Below, piece by piece: positions 11,151-20,584 of a stretch of DNA of 64,000 bases. How positions within the stretch are numbered: position 1 is the first letter of the stretch; every line of letters starts with the position of its first letter. The notes beneath the pieces were generated by a model. It was not told the DNA's origin. It worked only from the letters and a program-made list of their open reading frames with translations, and did no database searches. Both the position numbers and the translations under genes were made by a program. Origin of the DNA: Diplonema papillatum (lineage: Eukaryota; Euglenozoa; Diplonemea; Diplonemida; Diplonemidae); the NCBI GenBank assembly GCA_030068145.1, contig JAPJBO010000227.1, forward strand, positions 124,001 through 188,000, given 5' to 3'.

Positions 11151-13976
11151 ATGAGCCAGAATAGGCCAGTCGGCGCGGGCAGTTCGCCCGACAGCTCGCG
11201 CCCGTCGGGAGAAGAGTGCTCCCCGGCTCCAGTCGGAGCCGCCGGCTTCGACTCGAAGTTTCTCTCGTGGGGCACGCAGCTGCGCCAGATATCGAAGGCG
11301 GCCGCTACCCCCGGCAGCAAGGCGTCGCGGGTGCAGCACACCCGCGCCGGCTTCAAGCTCGTCCTGCAGTACGACTTGATCACGGTCGACGAAGACACGC
11401 AGAGAGAGGAACGGAGCCCCCGGCTGACCGTCGGCCACGCCAGAGAGGGCCAGTTCAAGGGCAGGCACCCGTTCACCGCCCCGGTGCAGAGCTGCTATGG
11501 GTTCGTCGCCGCGGTTTCGCGCGCGGCGCAGGAGGTCGTGTTCGTCTCGCGGGACAACCGCACCGTGCGGGTCGTCGCGTACCGCGAAGCGGACGCGAGC
11601 GTCTCGTGGGAGGCAACCGAGGCCTCCCCAGTCATCGGTGTCGCCTGGGATCACGGCCCGGCGCCCGCCATACACACGGCAGACGGGACCGTCAAGTTCC
11701 CGACGCCGCGCGCCGGCAGCAACACGCTGCCTTTCGCGCAGAGGCTCGACCTCCGGGAGCCTGTGCTCGCGTGCGCGTGGTACGAGGGCGTGTTTCTCGC
11801 GTGCCTGACCAAGTCGGACCTGTTCATCTACCAGTGCGTGGACCCAAAGGCGAAGGACAAGAAGGACTACGGGAAGGAGATGATCCTCAAGGTGCAGCAA
11901 GCCCTGCCTTCGCGGCGGCAGCGGGCAGACGGGACGCCGGCCCGGGGGCTCGAGGTGGACTGGTGGGCGCACAAGGGCGGCATCACGTGGAGCGAGCGCG
12001 GCGGGTTGGTGCTGCTGCCCGTGGCGTTCGACTCGATGGCCACAGCCCGGGTGTCGCTGAAGAGCCGGAGGGGCGTGCAGAAGCTGAACTTCACCGCGGA
12101 GACGACGCAGGCGCTGACCCGCGACGTGGTCGTCACCGTCGAATGGCTGCGATACCGATCGTTCCGGGACCAGATCGTCGACGGCGTCGTGGACGACAAA
12201 GGGTGGGCCGTGCTCCTCTCGTCGTACCCTTCGAGGATGTACTTCTGGCACGTCCACTCGGACCGTGTGCCGCTAGTGTACACGCTGTCCAAAACAGTCG
12301 AGGGCCAGATGCACAGCATCGCGCTCCTCGAAGCGAAGGGCGACTCCGCCCGCATCGAAGCCTCAGGCATCTCCGGCCTGCTCACCGTCTCGTGCCAGCA
12401 GGCGTACCGCTGCGCCACCGCGCTCCTCCAGAGGATGTGCAAGGCCCAGCAGCCGGCCGGCTCGCCGGCGCTGCCGCCGCAGCAGCTGCTGCAGCAGCAG
12501 CTGCCGGGCAAGCAGAAGGGGCGGGCCGCAGCCGCGAAGGCGAAGGCGGCGGAAACGCCCCGGCCGCGCCCGGCGGGGGGCAGGGGCGCGGGGGCCGCCG
12601 GCAAGGACAAGGACAAGGACAAGCAGGCGTCCGACGCCTGCGAAGCGGCCCTTCGGCCGGAGCCGAAGGCTCTCCGCACCGCCGGGAACGGGAGCGCGCA
12701 CACGCCCGCTCACGCCGCCGCCTCCGCCGAGAGACCGGGAGCCGACGCTCCGCCTTCCGCCAAGGGGCCCAAGGGGGCGGGTGGTGGTGTCGGTGGGTGT
12801 GCTGCACCCAGCCCGCACCGCGGGCGCGGCGCCGCCGCGGCAGACCTCACGCACGAGCCGGGGTCTGCCGCGTGTGCCGCTGGGCAACGGGACGTCGAGA
12901 TATGCGGCGGCAGCGAGGGGGTCCAGGGGAGCCGGCACCCGGAGGCGCCGGCAGGGGGGAAAAAAAGGGGCCGCTCCGGCAGCCCCCCCCGCGGGGCGAA
13001 GAAGAGAGAGTGCCCGCCGAACCCCGCCGGCGGCGGCGGAGTTGGTGCGTCGGCGGCACCGGCGGCGACGGGATGCGGGCATCCCGCCCAGGCGTTGAGG
13101 GTTGCGGCGCACCCGGACTTCGAGCTGTTGAACCGGCTCGAGCGCACGGTTGCGGCGAGCGACGCGGCGGTGGCCTTCGAGCGGTCCGCCTCGCAGAGGT
13201 CGTATGGGAAAAAAGACCCGCCGGCCGCGCCTCCCGGCGGGGGAGGGGATGCTGCGGCGCACCCCCCGCGCGCGTTGGTCGTCGAAATCGACGACGACGA
13301 CGCCCGGATCTCGATCTCGCCGAACCCCGAGGATCTGTCGTCGCGGGTCGGCGCGCACCCTCCGGGAGGGCTCGACGTGGAGCTGGTCTGCGGCGGGACC
13401 AGAGTGTCAGTGTCCGCCCCGGAGTGGCAGGGGCAGCCCGTGGTGCTGCCGGGGGTCGACGTGGCGTGGAGTTCCGCGGCGCGGCAGGGCACCCCCGTGG
13501 CCGCGGCCGTGGGCGCGGAGCTCGTCGTCTTCCGGCCGAGCGACGGCGCCGTCCTGCTCGAGTCGACGCTCGCCGGCGCGATCCGCGCCGTGCAGACAGA
13601 CAACCGGATGCGCGCGGTCGCCGTGACCGACTCGTCCGTCGTGTGCGTGTCGGCAGCGACTGCGGAGCTGCTGTGGCGGGCCCCGGCGCTGCCTGCCGGT
13701 TGCCCGAAGCCGTCGGGTATCCGGATGACGGACACAGGGTGCCTCGTGTCGTTCCCCGGTGCCCCGGCGATGGCGACGTGCGCTCGGAACGGCTACTCGT
13801 GGACCCGGCTCCACGGGCCGCGGGAGCTGCTGGCCTTCGCCAAGCTCGAAAGCTCGAAGGAGTTTGCCGTCCAGGCGTGGAACCAGATGCGCCGAGCACG
13901 CAGCGAGACCGCATGCATCCATAGCATGCTTGACATTCTTCTCAGCCGAAGCTCTGCAGCACACAACGTCTTGTGA
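11151..13976 (+). CDS. Large protein with propeller-like ends and a low-complexity middle (weakly HIRA-like C terminus)
   Basis: The predicted protein has 941 residues; the start is the first in-frame ATG after a (CT)n/AG acceptor-like tract. Residues 30-470 are rich in beta-strand patterns typical of WD40-like propellers, such as 'AQEVVFVSRDNRTVRVVAY', 'VIGVAWDHG', 'VLACAWYEGVFLACL' and 'DDKGWAVLLSSYPSRMYFW'. Residues 480-690 are Ala/Gly/Pro-rich, with poly-Gln and KDKDKDK runs and basic clusters (KKRGRS), suggesting a nuclear protein. Residues 780-941 again form short strands (VAAAVGAELVVF, AVAVTDSSVVCVS). The order of the last segment, with 'GIRMTDTGCLVSF' before an aromatic 'GYSWTRL', faintly recalls the HIRA chaperone C-terminal domain, but the similarity is weak. 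Gene ends are duplicated on both sides. It is a real gene of uncertain function. Confidence 0.75.
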   Translation: MSQNRPVGAGSSPDSSRPSGEECSPAPVGAAGFDSKFLSWGTQLRQISKAAATPGSKASRVQHTRAGFKLVLQYDLITVDEDTQREERSPRLTVGHAREGQFKGRHPFTAPVQSCYGFVAAVSRAAQEVVFVSRDNRTVRVVAYREADASVSWEATEASPVIGVAWDHGPAPAIHTADGTVKFPTPRAGSNTLPFAQRLDLREPVLACAWYEGVFLACLTKSDLFIYQCVDPKAKDKKDYGKEMILKVQQALPSRRQRADGTPARGLEVDWWAHKGGITWSERGGLVLLPVAFDSMATARVSLKSRRGVQKLNFTAETTQALTRDVVVTVEWLRYRSFRDQIVDGVVDDKGWAVLLSSYPSRMYFWHVHSDRVPLVYTLSKTVEGQMHSIALLEAKGDSARIEASGISGLLTVSCQQAYRCATALLQRMCKAQQPAGSPALPPQQLLQQQLPGKQKGRAAAAKAKAAETPRPRPAGGRGAGAAGKDKDKDKQASDACEAALRPEPKALRTAGNGSAHTPAHAAASAERPGADAPPSAKGPKGAGGGVGGCAAPSPHRGRGAAAADLTHEPGSAACAAGQRDVEICGGSEGVQGSRHPEAPAGGKKRGRSGSPPRGAKKRECPPNPAGGGGVGASAAPAATGCGHPAQALRVAAHPDFELLNRLERTVAASDAAVAFERSASQRSYGKKDPPAAPPGGGGDAAAHPPRALVVEIDDDDARISISPNPEDLSSRVGAHPPGGLDVELVCGGTRVSVSAPEWQGQPVVLPGVDVAWSSAARQGTPVAAAVGAELVVFRPSDGAVLLESTLAGAIRAVQTDNRMRAVAVTDSSVVCVSAATAELLWRAPALPAGCPKPSGIRMTDTGCLVSFPGAPAMATCARNGYSWTRLHGPRELLAFAKLESSKEFAVQAWNQMRRARSETACIHSMLDILLSRSSAAHNVL

Positions 13977-13984
13977 CGGGAGCT

Positions 13985-14376
13985 TCGTGCTTACAGCCGA
14001 GCGACGGCGCCGTCCTGCTCGAGTCGACGCTCGCCGGCGCGATCCGCGCCGTGCAAACCGACAACCGGATGCGCGCGGTCGCCGTGACCGACTCGTCCGT
14101 CGTGTGTGTGGCGACTGCGGAGCTGCTGTGGCGGGCCCCGGCGCTCCCTGCCGGCTGCCCGAAGCCGTCGAGTATCCGGATGACGGACACAGGGTGCCTC
14201 GTGTCGATCCCCGGTGCCCCGGCGATGGCGACGTGCGCTCTCAGAACGGTGCTGGCCTTCGCCAAGCTGTCCAGGTGTGGAACCGGATGCGCCGAGCACG
14301 CAGCGAGACCGCATGCATCCATAGCATGCTTGACTTTCTTCTCAGCCAAAGCTCTGCCGCACACAACGTCTTGTGA
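13985..14376 (+). pseudogene. Downstream copy of the 3' end of the 11151 gene
   Basis: 13991-14376 repeats the gene's last 450 bases (13523-13976) head-to-tail, stop region included, with small deletions: the codons for 'SA' in 'VCVSAATAELL' and a block around 'NGYSWTRLHGPRE' are lost, and the frame shifts after about 14275. Most other bases are identical, so the duplication is fairly young. Confidence 0.9.
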
Positions 14377-15291
14377 AGAGAGCTTCGAGAAGGTCAGAGG
14401 AAGTGGCGTCCTTTGCGAGCTGCCATTCGAATGGTATTTCATCTAGAAAGCGACTGATCGCTGCTCAACACCGCTCAAAAGCTGTACGCCTGTGCGACAT
14501 GAATGGACGGACGTTGAACACCCAGCATAGCAACGATAATCATGAAGTCTTCTTGGCAACCTGTAACGAACCCACACAACGTTTATACATGGATCAGACG
14601 CGCGTCGAAAGCTCGTCAGAAGGTCTACCCGAATCAGATCGTCCTGCAGGACGTGAGCCATTCGTTTGACTCCAAGCCAAAGGATGGCTTCCGGCGCTGA
14701 GTTTGCTAGCTCGTTTGCCCCTCCTGATGGTGGCAGCTCGCCACTCATCACGATTGCTTGCCCATCTTCCCACGAGCAACAGGTTCGCCGATCGAAATTC
14801 TTTGTTCCATCCCTTCTCTTACCGCTGGTACGGCGATTCATAGGAGAACGCTTCATGCATCCTTAAATACCAACCGACAAGTCCAGCGCAGCGATGGTTG
14901 CAATAATCCTCCTTGAATGAGGAATGCCTAAGTAGGCAGAAGCAAGAACTGATGATGAGGCGTCCCTGCCGTGTTTGTACACACCCGTCGTTGCTACCGA
15001 TTGGCTGAGGGATAGAAGAACTGTGTTCTTCCCGGCAACAAGTTCAGCGTCCGTATCCAAGCAATGCATCTCTGGTACATGAAGCACTCGTAAGTCGCAA
15101 AGGGGTGCTGTAGATGAACTTGCAGGACTCGGTGGAGAATCCCTCAAACTGTTCACCTTCGCCAGCTCTTTTTGACATCCTTGATCTTGACGTCAGTGCA
15201 ATTTTTCCCGTTTTCCACAATACCTGTACGATACCCCCCCCCTACCGAAGGTGCCAATGCAAGGAAAACGAGCTGGTGGGGGTCGCCGTCC
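14377..15291. other. No gene recognised
   Basis: The stretch between the tail copy and the next gene holds only short frames. A pyrimidine-rich stretch at 15227-15247, followed by 'gaag', may be the acceptor for the next gene. Confidence 0.35.
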
Positions 15292-17454
15292 ATGAGTTAT
15301 CAGACCCACGTGGGGAAGACGGCAGGACCGTCCCTCTTCGGGGCTGGGACGTGCTTCCTGCTGCTGGTGACCCTCGCCGCGCTCTACAGGAGCGGCGCGC
15401 GGCTGGCGGAGGCGCGGGTCGACCACGCGGCGCTGCTGCGGCGCTGCGGCGCCGACGAGGGGATGTTCACGGCGAAGCTCCTGACCCAGCAGCGGCGGCT
15501 CCTCGCGGCCGACCGCGAGCTGGCGACCTTCCAAGAAAAGCTGGCCTCCCTCCAATCCGCCCAGGCGGAAGCCCGGGCCGGCCATGCACGGGTGCTGGCG
15601 TCCCTGCAAGCCGAGCTGCACACAGCGGTCGAGAGCGTCCGGGAGACCGAAGCTGCCCGCGTGCAGCAGGCCCGGGAGGCGGCCGCGTCCGAAGCCGCGC
15701 TCGCCCGGCTGCAAGAGGAGCACAGCGCCTTGCACACCCTCCGCGCCGAAGGAAAGAGCAGCGACGACGCCAGCATCCAGCAGCTGGCAGACGCACTCAG
15801 CGCGTGCACCGACCGGCTGAAGCAAGCCGATGCGAAATGCGCCCGACTCGCACAACGCGATGACGCAGACGAAGCAGACGCAGCTGCACCGGGGAAGCAC
15901 CGACGTGGCGACAACGGTGAAAGCCATGGGCTGCCTGGAGACACGGCAGACGAAGACGCAGTAGACGCGGCTGCAACAAAGAAGCACCGACGTGGCGACA
16001 GCGGTGAAAGCCATGGGCTGCCTGAAGACACGGCAGACGAAGACGCAGTAGACGCGGCTGCAACAAAGAAGCACCGACGTGGCGACAACGGTGAAAGCCA
16101 TGGGCTGCCTGAAGACACGGCAGACGAAGACGCAGTAGACGCGGCTGCAACAAAGAAGCACCGACGTGGCGACAGCGGTGAAAGCCATGGGCTGCCTGAA
16201 GACACGGCAGACGAAGACGCAGTAGACGCGGCTGCAACAAAGAAGCACCGACGTGGCGACAACGGTGAAAGCCATGGGCTGCCTGAAGACACGGCAGACG
16301 AAGACGCAGTAGACGCGGCTGCAACAAAGAAGCACCGACGTGGCGACAACGGTGAAAGCCATGGGCTGCCTGAAGACACGGCAGACGAAGACGCAGTAGA
16401 CGCGGCTGCAACAAAGAAGCACCGACGTGGCGACAACGGTGAAAGCCATGGGCTGCCTGAAGACACGGCAGACGAAGACGCAGTAGACGCGGCTGCAACA
16501 AAGAAGCACCGACGTGGCGACAACGGTGAAAGCCATGGGCTGCCTGAAGACACGGCAGACGAAGACGCAGTAGACGCGGCTGCAACAAAGAAGCACCGAC
16601 GTGGCGACAACGGTGAAAGCCATGGGCTGCCTGAAGGCACGGCAGACGAAGACGCAGTAGACGCGGCTGCACCAAAGAAGCACCGGCTTGACGAAAACAG
16701 TGAAAGACAAAGGCTGCCCAAAGACACGGCAGACGAAGGCGCAGCTGACGCGGCCGACGCAGCTGCACCAAGGAAGCACCGACGCGGCGAAAACAGTGAA
16801 AGGCAAGAGCTGGCCAACGACACGGCAGGCGAAGACGCAGCAGACGCTGGCGAAAACGAGAAGGGCTGTTCAAAGACACGGCAGCGCCGGAGAAGCGCCA
16901 AACGCGGCAAAACCGGTGACAGGCGAGGGCTACCCAAGGACACGAAAGCCTCTGCGGCAGACGAAGACGCAGCTGATGCAGCGGTACCGGGGAAACACCA
17001 ACACAGCGAAAACGGTGAAAGGCAAGGGCTGTCCAAAGACACGACAGGCGAAGACGCAGCTGCACCAGAGAGGGGCCAACGCAGAAAGGGCGACAGGCGA
17101 GGGCCACCTAAGGACACGGAAGCCTCTGCGGCAGGCGATGTAGATGCTGAGCAAGCCGAAACGAAAGATGCCAGGCGCCGGCTCTCAAAACGCGACCACC
17201 CAGTGGATGCGTCGGAGAAGCACAAACGCCGCAAAAACAGCGACAGGCGAGGGCCATCCGAAGACACGAAAGCCTCTGCGGCAGGCGATGATGCGGAGCA
17301 AGCTGAAACAAAGCACGCCAGGCCTCTGCTCCCAAAACGCGATGAGGCTATGGACGCAGCTGCGCCGGAGAAACACCAGCGTGGCCCGAGCAGTGGCAGG
17401 CAATCCCCAGAAGACACGGAAGCGTCGGCGGCAGGCGGTGCGGGTGCGGAATAA
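15292..17454 (+). CDS. Membrane-anchored coiled-coil protein with charged 29-residue repeats
   Basis: The predicted protein has 720 residues. ATG 15292 is preferred over an upstream in-frame ATG (15172) because the extension reads through a C-rich leader. A single transmembrane segment lies at about residues 14-32 ('LFGAGTCFLLLVTLAALY'), with no classical cleavage site, so a type II signal anchor is likely. Residues 35-195 are an Ala/Glu/Arg/Leu-rich coiled coil. From about residue 201 come nine near-identical 29-residue repeats (KHRRGD.GESHGLPEDT, ADEDAVDAA), then diverging ones ending with 'EASAAG' modules. The plan (short tail, anchor, coiled coil, acidic/basic low-complexity tail) recalls Golgi matrix or surface proteins, but no family is recognised. 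Confidence 0.75.
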   Translation: MSYQTHVGKTAGPSLFGAGTCFLLLVTLAALYRSGARLAEARVDHAALLRRCGADEGMFTAKLLTQQRRLLAADRELATFQEKLASLQSAQAEARAGHARVLASLQAELHTAVESVRETEAARVQQAREAAASEAALARLQEEHSALHTLRAEGKSSDDASIQQLADALSACTDRLKQADAKCARLAQRDDADEADAAAPGKHRRGDNGESHGLPGDTADEDAVDAAATKKHRRGDSGESHGLPEDTADEDAVDAAATKKHRRGDNGESHGLPEDTADEDAVDAAATKKHRRGDSGESHGLPEDTADEDAVDAAATKKHRRGDNGESHGLPEDTADEDAVDAAATKKHRRGDNGESHGLPEDTADEDAVDAAATKKHRRGDNGESHGLPEDTADEDAVDAAATKKHRRGDNGESHGLPEDTADEDAVDAAATKKHRRGDNGESHGLPEGTADEDAVDAAAPKKHRLDENSERQRLPKDTADEGAADAADAAAPRKHRRGENSERQELANDTAGEDAADAGENEKGCSKTRQRRRSAKRGKTGDRRGLPKDTKASAADEDAADAAVPGKHQHSENGERQGLSKDTTGEDAAAPERGQRRKGDRRGPPKDTEASAAGDVDAEQAETKDARRRLSKRDHPVDASEKHKRRKNSDRRGPSEDTKASAAGDDAEQAETKHARPLLPKRDEAMDAAAPEKHQRGPSSGRQSPEDTEASAAGGAGAE
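15892..16674 (+). repeat. Coding minisatellite: nine 87-bp units
   Basis: Units begin at 15892, 15979 and then every 87 bp to 16588. They differ at a handful of positions (gacaac/gacagc, gaagac/ggagac). Low divergence shows recent expansion or homogenisation within the coding frame. Degenerate units continue to about 17440. Confidence 0.95.
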
Positions 17455-17585
17455 GCCAAAGCGAGGCACGCTCATCCCGGCACTCATTCACCGACATGCG
17501 AAAACCTCTAAAGTATTTCAGCAGAATCACTCAGCTGCTCTCACATGCAAATCCAACGATTTGCATGTGATTTGCACTTAACCAT

Positions 17586-18180
17586 CATAGATGGCCGTTA
17601 TATAACGTTATATAACGTTATATAACGTTATTCCCGGAGTTATTTGTTACCCCCCCCCTAAATCCAGAAAAACCGTTATTGACCGTTATAAAACCGTTAT
17701 TTGCCATTTTTGGTCGAAAAATAACGTTATTTGACCGTTATAACGTTATATAACGTTATATAACGTTATAATAACGTTATATAACGTTATATAACGTTAT
17801 ATAACGTTATATAACGTTATATAACGGTTTTTTACCAGTCCATGGGAGGTCACACTGTCCTCCAGATTTTGGTCATTTTTGGCCATTTTTGCCACATTTT
17901 CCAGATTTTGGCCAATTTTGGTTATTTTTGCCAATTTTTCCAGATTTTGGTCAATGTTGACCAGTTTTGCCGTGTTTTCCAGATTTTGGCCCATTTTGGC
18001 CGTTTTTACCGATTTGGCCAGGATTGGCCATTTTTGCCATGTTTTTCAAAAATTTGGCTATTTTTGCCGATTTTTCCAGGTTTTGGTCATTTTTGGCCAG
18101 TTTTGCCATGTTTTCCAGACTTTGCCCATTTTGGCCGTTTTTGCCGATTTTTCCAGGGTTTTGGTCATTTATGCCCTGCC
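17586..18180 (+). repeat. Left arm of the foldback element
   Basis: The arm holds the inverted-repeat end, a TATAACG palindrome array, a C-run, then the 'ccattttggcc.tttttgcc' array. It can pair with 19795-20352. Confidence 0.8.
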
Positions 18181-18258
18181 CCTCACCAGAGCTATTCTTG
18201 TCTGAGTTTCTTAAACCCGCACAAGCTCGAACAGGCAGTCCGTGCGCGGAAAAAAAAA

Positions 18259-18309
18259 AAGGTCGAAAGACACCAATCTGTACACCCATTCGGGATCGTC
18301 GGAAACACA
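18259..18309 (-). repeat. Conserved 50-nt module, copy 1
   Basis: One of five copies of a module that reads, on the + strand, 'ggtcgaaagacaccaatctg', 'tac.ccc', 'cgggatcgtcgg' and 'aaacacaaa'. On the - strand it ends in a run of T (here ten or more), as a Pol III terminator would. Other copies lie at 33425, 46352, 50912 and 56797. Confidence 0.6.
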
Positions 18310-18377
18310 AAAACACGTGTACCGCCCCACCCGCTTCGATATCAGCCACACTAGTCTTTCCAAAGGGAATATCGACT

Positions 18378-19388
18378 ATGCCTGCGAAAAGCTCCCCGAA
18401 GGTCCAGCCGAAGCCGAAGGCTCGGCTCATTAAATCGGTGGCAATCTACGCGGGGAAGGTGCCTTTTGGGCCCAGTTGGATAACAATGGTAACTCCATTG
18501 CTAATACATGTCCGAAGAATCCAACTCGATTCAACCCCGTGGCCTTAAAACCGCGGGGTCGAGGTGGATACAATTGACCGAGATAAGAACCAACGCTAGC
18601 AATAGCAGCGGTGTGTGGATGAAACAGGTCAATCGAGTGATAGCACACGACTTCAAGTCGGTGCAAGCCCGCAAGAGCTTCTGCCCTATCAGCTTTTGAC
18701 GGTAGTGTAGTGGACTACCGTGGCTGTAACGGGTAACGGGGAATTAGGGTTCGATTCCGGAGAGGGAGCCTGAGAAACGGCTACCACATCTAAGGATGGC
18801 AGCAGGTACGCAAATTGCCCAATAGCAACACTGCTGAGGCAGCGAAGAGAAATAGCCTCGACACGTACTTAGTACGTTAGAAGCAATGGATGATATCTAA
18901 ACCTGTCAATGAACACAATTGGTGGACAAGTCTGGTGCCAGCACCCGCGGTAATTCCAGCACCAATAGCGTATATTAATGCTGCTGCTGTTAAAAAGCTC
19001 GTAGTTGGATCCAGAGCTCAGGTTGCAAGGTGGCCCAGTTTGCTGGGCATCAGCGTACTGCTGGTATTCAGAAGGCTGGGATCAACCTAAAGCTCAGCCG
19101 AAAGCTCAGCCGAAGACCCCAGGTACACAGCGCAAACGGCCTCGCGCCGAAAGTACGGATAGCAACAGCAGCAGCAGCAGCGCCTCGGTTGCAAAGGCGC
19201 GACGCGGAAGGAAGAAGGTGGCGGAAACGCTGCGCGTCGAGGCCTTGTCCCGCGACCTGGCATTGACTGGCCCCAGCGTTCTCCCTGTCACGAAACCACC
19301 AAGTAAGAGCCCGGAACAACGATTCATCGACCGGATCAAGAAAACCGACCCCGGGCTGGCTGGGTTCTACGGGAAGCGCCAGCTGTGA
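18378..19388 (+). pseudogene. Basic Lys/Pro-rich protein gene carried by the foldback element, split by 18S rRNA
   Basis: ATG 18378 opens a frame 'MPAKSSPKVQPKPKA'. After 15 codons it runs into 18S rRNA sequence and stops at 18548. Right after the rRNA, the frame 19083-19388 continues in the same style ('KAQPKAQPKTPG'), then Ser-rich and basic stretches (QRKRPRAES, ARRGRKK) and a folded-looking end with 'RFIDRIKKTDPGLAGFYGK' and TGA. The two parts probably formed one small nuclear-type basic protein of roughly 110-120 residues. Splice signals at the junctions are unconvincing: no GT at the left edge. The gene therefore seems broken unless an unusual intron is removed. The family is unknown. 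Confidence 0.55.
18424..19087 (+). rRNA. 18S rRNA fragment (helix 6 region to V4) inside the element gene
   Basis: It runs from 'ggctcattaaatcgg' through 'gaattagggttcgattccgg', 'gagcctgagaaacggctacc' and 'ccagcacccgcggtaattcc' to 'gttaaaaagctcgtagttgg' and slightly beyond. This is about a third of an 18S gene in native order and good sequence quality. Both mature ends are missing. The left junction shares 'ggctc' with the interrupted gene. Confidence 0.9.
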
Positions 19389-19794
19389 CTGCTCGACTTT
19401 GCATGTCTCGTGCTCATCATGCACCCATATTTGGTACTGGGACCTTGTCTGACTGGCATAGTACGCAACGGTCTGCCGAGTGGACAAGCTTGGACAAGTT
19501 GGACTCCAGTGGCCGGATCATGCTGGTGACATCTGCTGCCTCACGAAGGACACTGCAAACGACCGTTACGGGCCACCGACTGAGGGACACGCGCCGGAAA
19601 CCCAAAACTGCAGACATCCACATCCCAAGAACAACATCGCACAGTGAAAGAGTCATGTGAATCCGGAAGGATCGCGTTTGTCGCGCTTGGGTGGAAGTCC
19701 GCAAGAAAATAAGTAAAAGAGAAAAAGCTCTGGGGAGGGGCTATACGGACCCCTGAGGACCGGTTACTACGAATTCTTTTCGGACCAGGGTTTG

Positions 19795-20352
19795 TTTCCG
19801 AACAGTTTTTGTGACCGGGATCCAAAAATCGGCAAAAGTCTGGAAAAATTGGCAAAAATGGCCGAAATTGACCAAAATCTGGAAAATCGGGAAATCTGGA
19901 AAAATCGGAAAAAATGGCCGAAATTGACTGATCTGGATAAATCGGCCAGAGTGGCCAAAATCTCAAAATTGTCCAAAATCTTGAAAAATCGGCAAAAATG
20001 GCCGAAATCTGGAAAAATCGGCAAAGATTGCCGAAATGTGGAAAAAATCGGCAAAATGGCCAAAACCTGAAAAAATCGGCAAAAGTCTGGAAAAATTGGC
20101 TAAGATTGACCAAAATCTGGCAAAAATGGCCAAAATCGGAAAAAATGGCCGAAATGGACCAAAATGAGGAAAAAATGACAAAAATCTGGAAACATGGCCA
20201 AAATCGGAAAAATTCTAAAAACCGTTATTTGCGTTATTTTTTCCGTTATTTTGCGTTTTCGACCGTTATATAACGTTATATAACGTTATATAACGTTATC
20301 ACCGTTATAACGTTATATAACGTTATATAACGTTATCAACCGGCCATCTATG
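19795..20352 (+). repeat. Right arm of the foldback element
   Basis: An AAAATGGCCgaAATTGACC-like array (19800-20225) is followed by the TATAACG palindrome array and the right terminal inverted repeat. It is the inverted counterpart of 17586-18180. Confidence 0.8.
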
Positions 20353-20356
20353 AACC

Positions 20357-20584
20357 ATGGTTAAGAAGACGACTGAAAGCCACAACGAGAGCTCAAGGCA
20401 CCTGCAGAATAACACGAAAAGCCTCCAGGCAAAATTCACATTTCTTCAGCAACAATTCCTTGCAACCCCAAGCAATGACATGTTACGGCATGCTATTGCA
20501 ATGACACGCTACGACATTCAACTAAGTATTCCTTTAACACCGAATGAGGGATCCGGGCAAAGGTTCATGCCAGGCAAAGCGTGA
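20357..20584 (+). CDS. Small hypothetical protein abutting the transposon insertion
   Basis: An ATG-started frame of 75 residues whose ATG overlaps the right AACCAT target duplication. It is polar, with a helical middle ('HLQNNTKSLQAKFTFLQQQF'). No family is recognised. If it is a host gene, the element inserted exactly at its start codon and separated it from its leader. It could also be a chance frame. Confidence 0.3.
   Translation: MVKKTTESHNESSRHLQNNTKSLQAKFTFLQQQFLATPSNDMLRHAIAMTRYDIQLSIPLTPNEGSGQRFMPGKA

Larger units (their letters stand above)
17586..20352 (+). mobile_element. 2.77-kb foldback-type transposable element carrying a small gene
   Basis: It has perfect 11-bp terminal inverted repeats: CATAGATGGCC at 17586-17596 and GGCCATCTATG at 20342-20352. 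Direct AACCAT repeats lie just outside. Inside each end lies an array of 'ATAACGTTAT' palindromes (17597-17632, 17741-17830; 20261-20340). Then come about 350-450 bases of TTTTGG(C/T)CA(T)n on the left and the complementary AAAATGGCC pattern on the right, so the arms can pair over more than 500 bases. The centre (18184-19790) carries a basic-protein gene interrupted by an 18S rRNA piece. No transposase is recognisable, so it is probably non-autonomous. Long repetitive arms resemble Foldback/TU elements; the superfamily is unassigned. Confidence 0.8.
17580..20358 (+). repeat. 6-bp target-site duplication around the foldback element
   Basis: AACCAT occurs at 17580-17585 and 20353-20358, directly outside the terminal inverted repeats. 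Confidence 0.75.

Noticed and set aside
11022..13914. Several long - strand and second-frame open stretches over the 11151 gene
   Set aside because: High GC with few stops gives shadow frames. The chosen frame has the acceptor tract, sensible composition and copied ends.
15193..17459. Long - strand frames over the repeat protein gene
   Set aside because: The 87-bp repeat length is divisible by three, so all frames stay open; composition is not protein-like.
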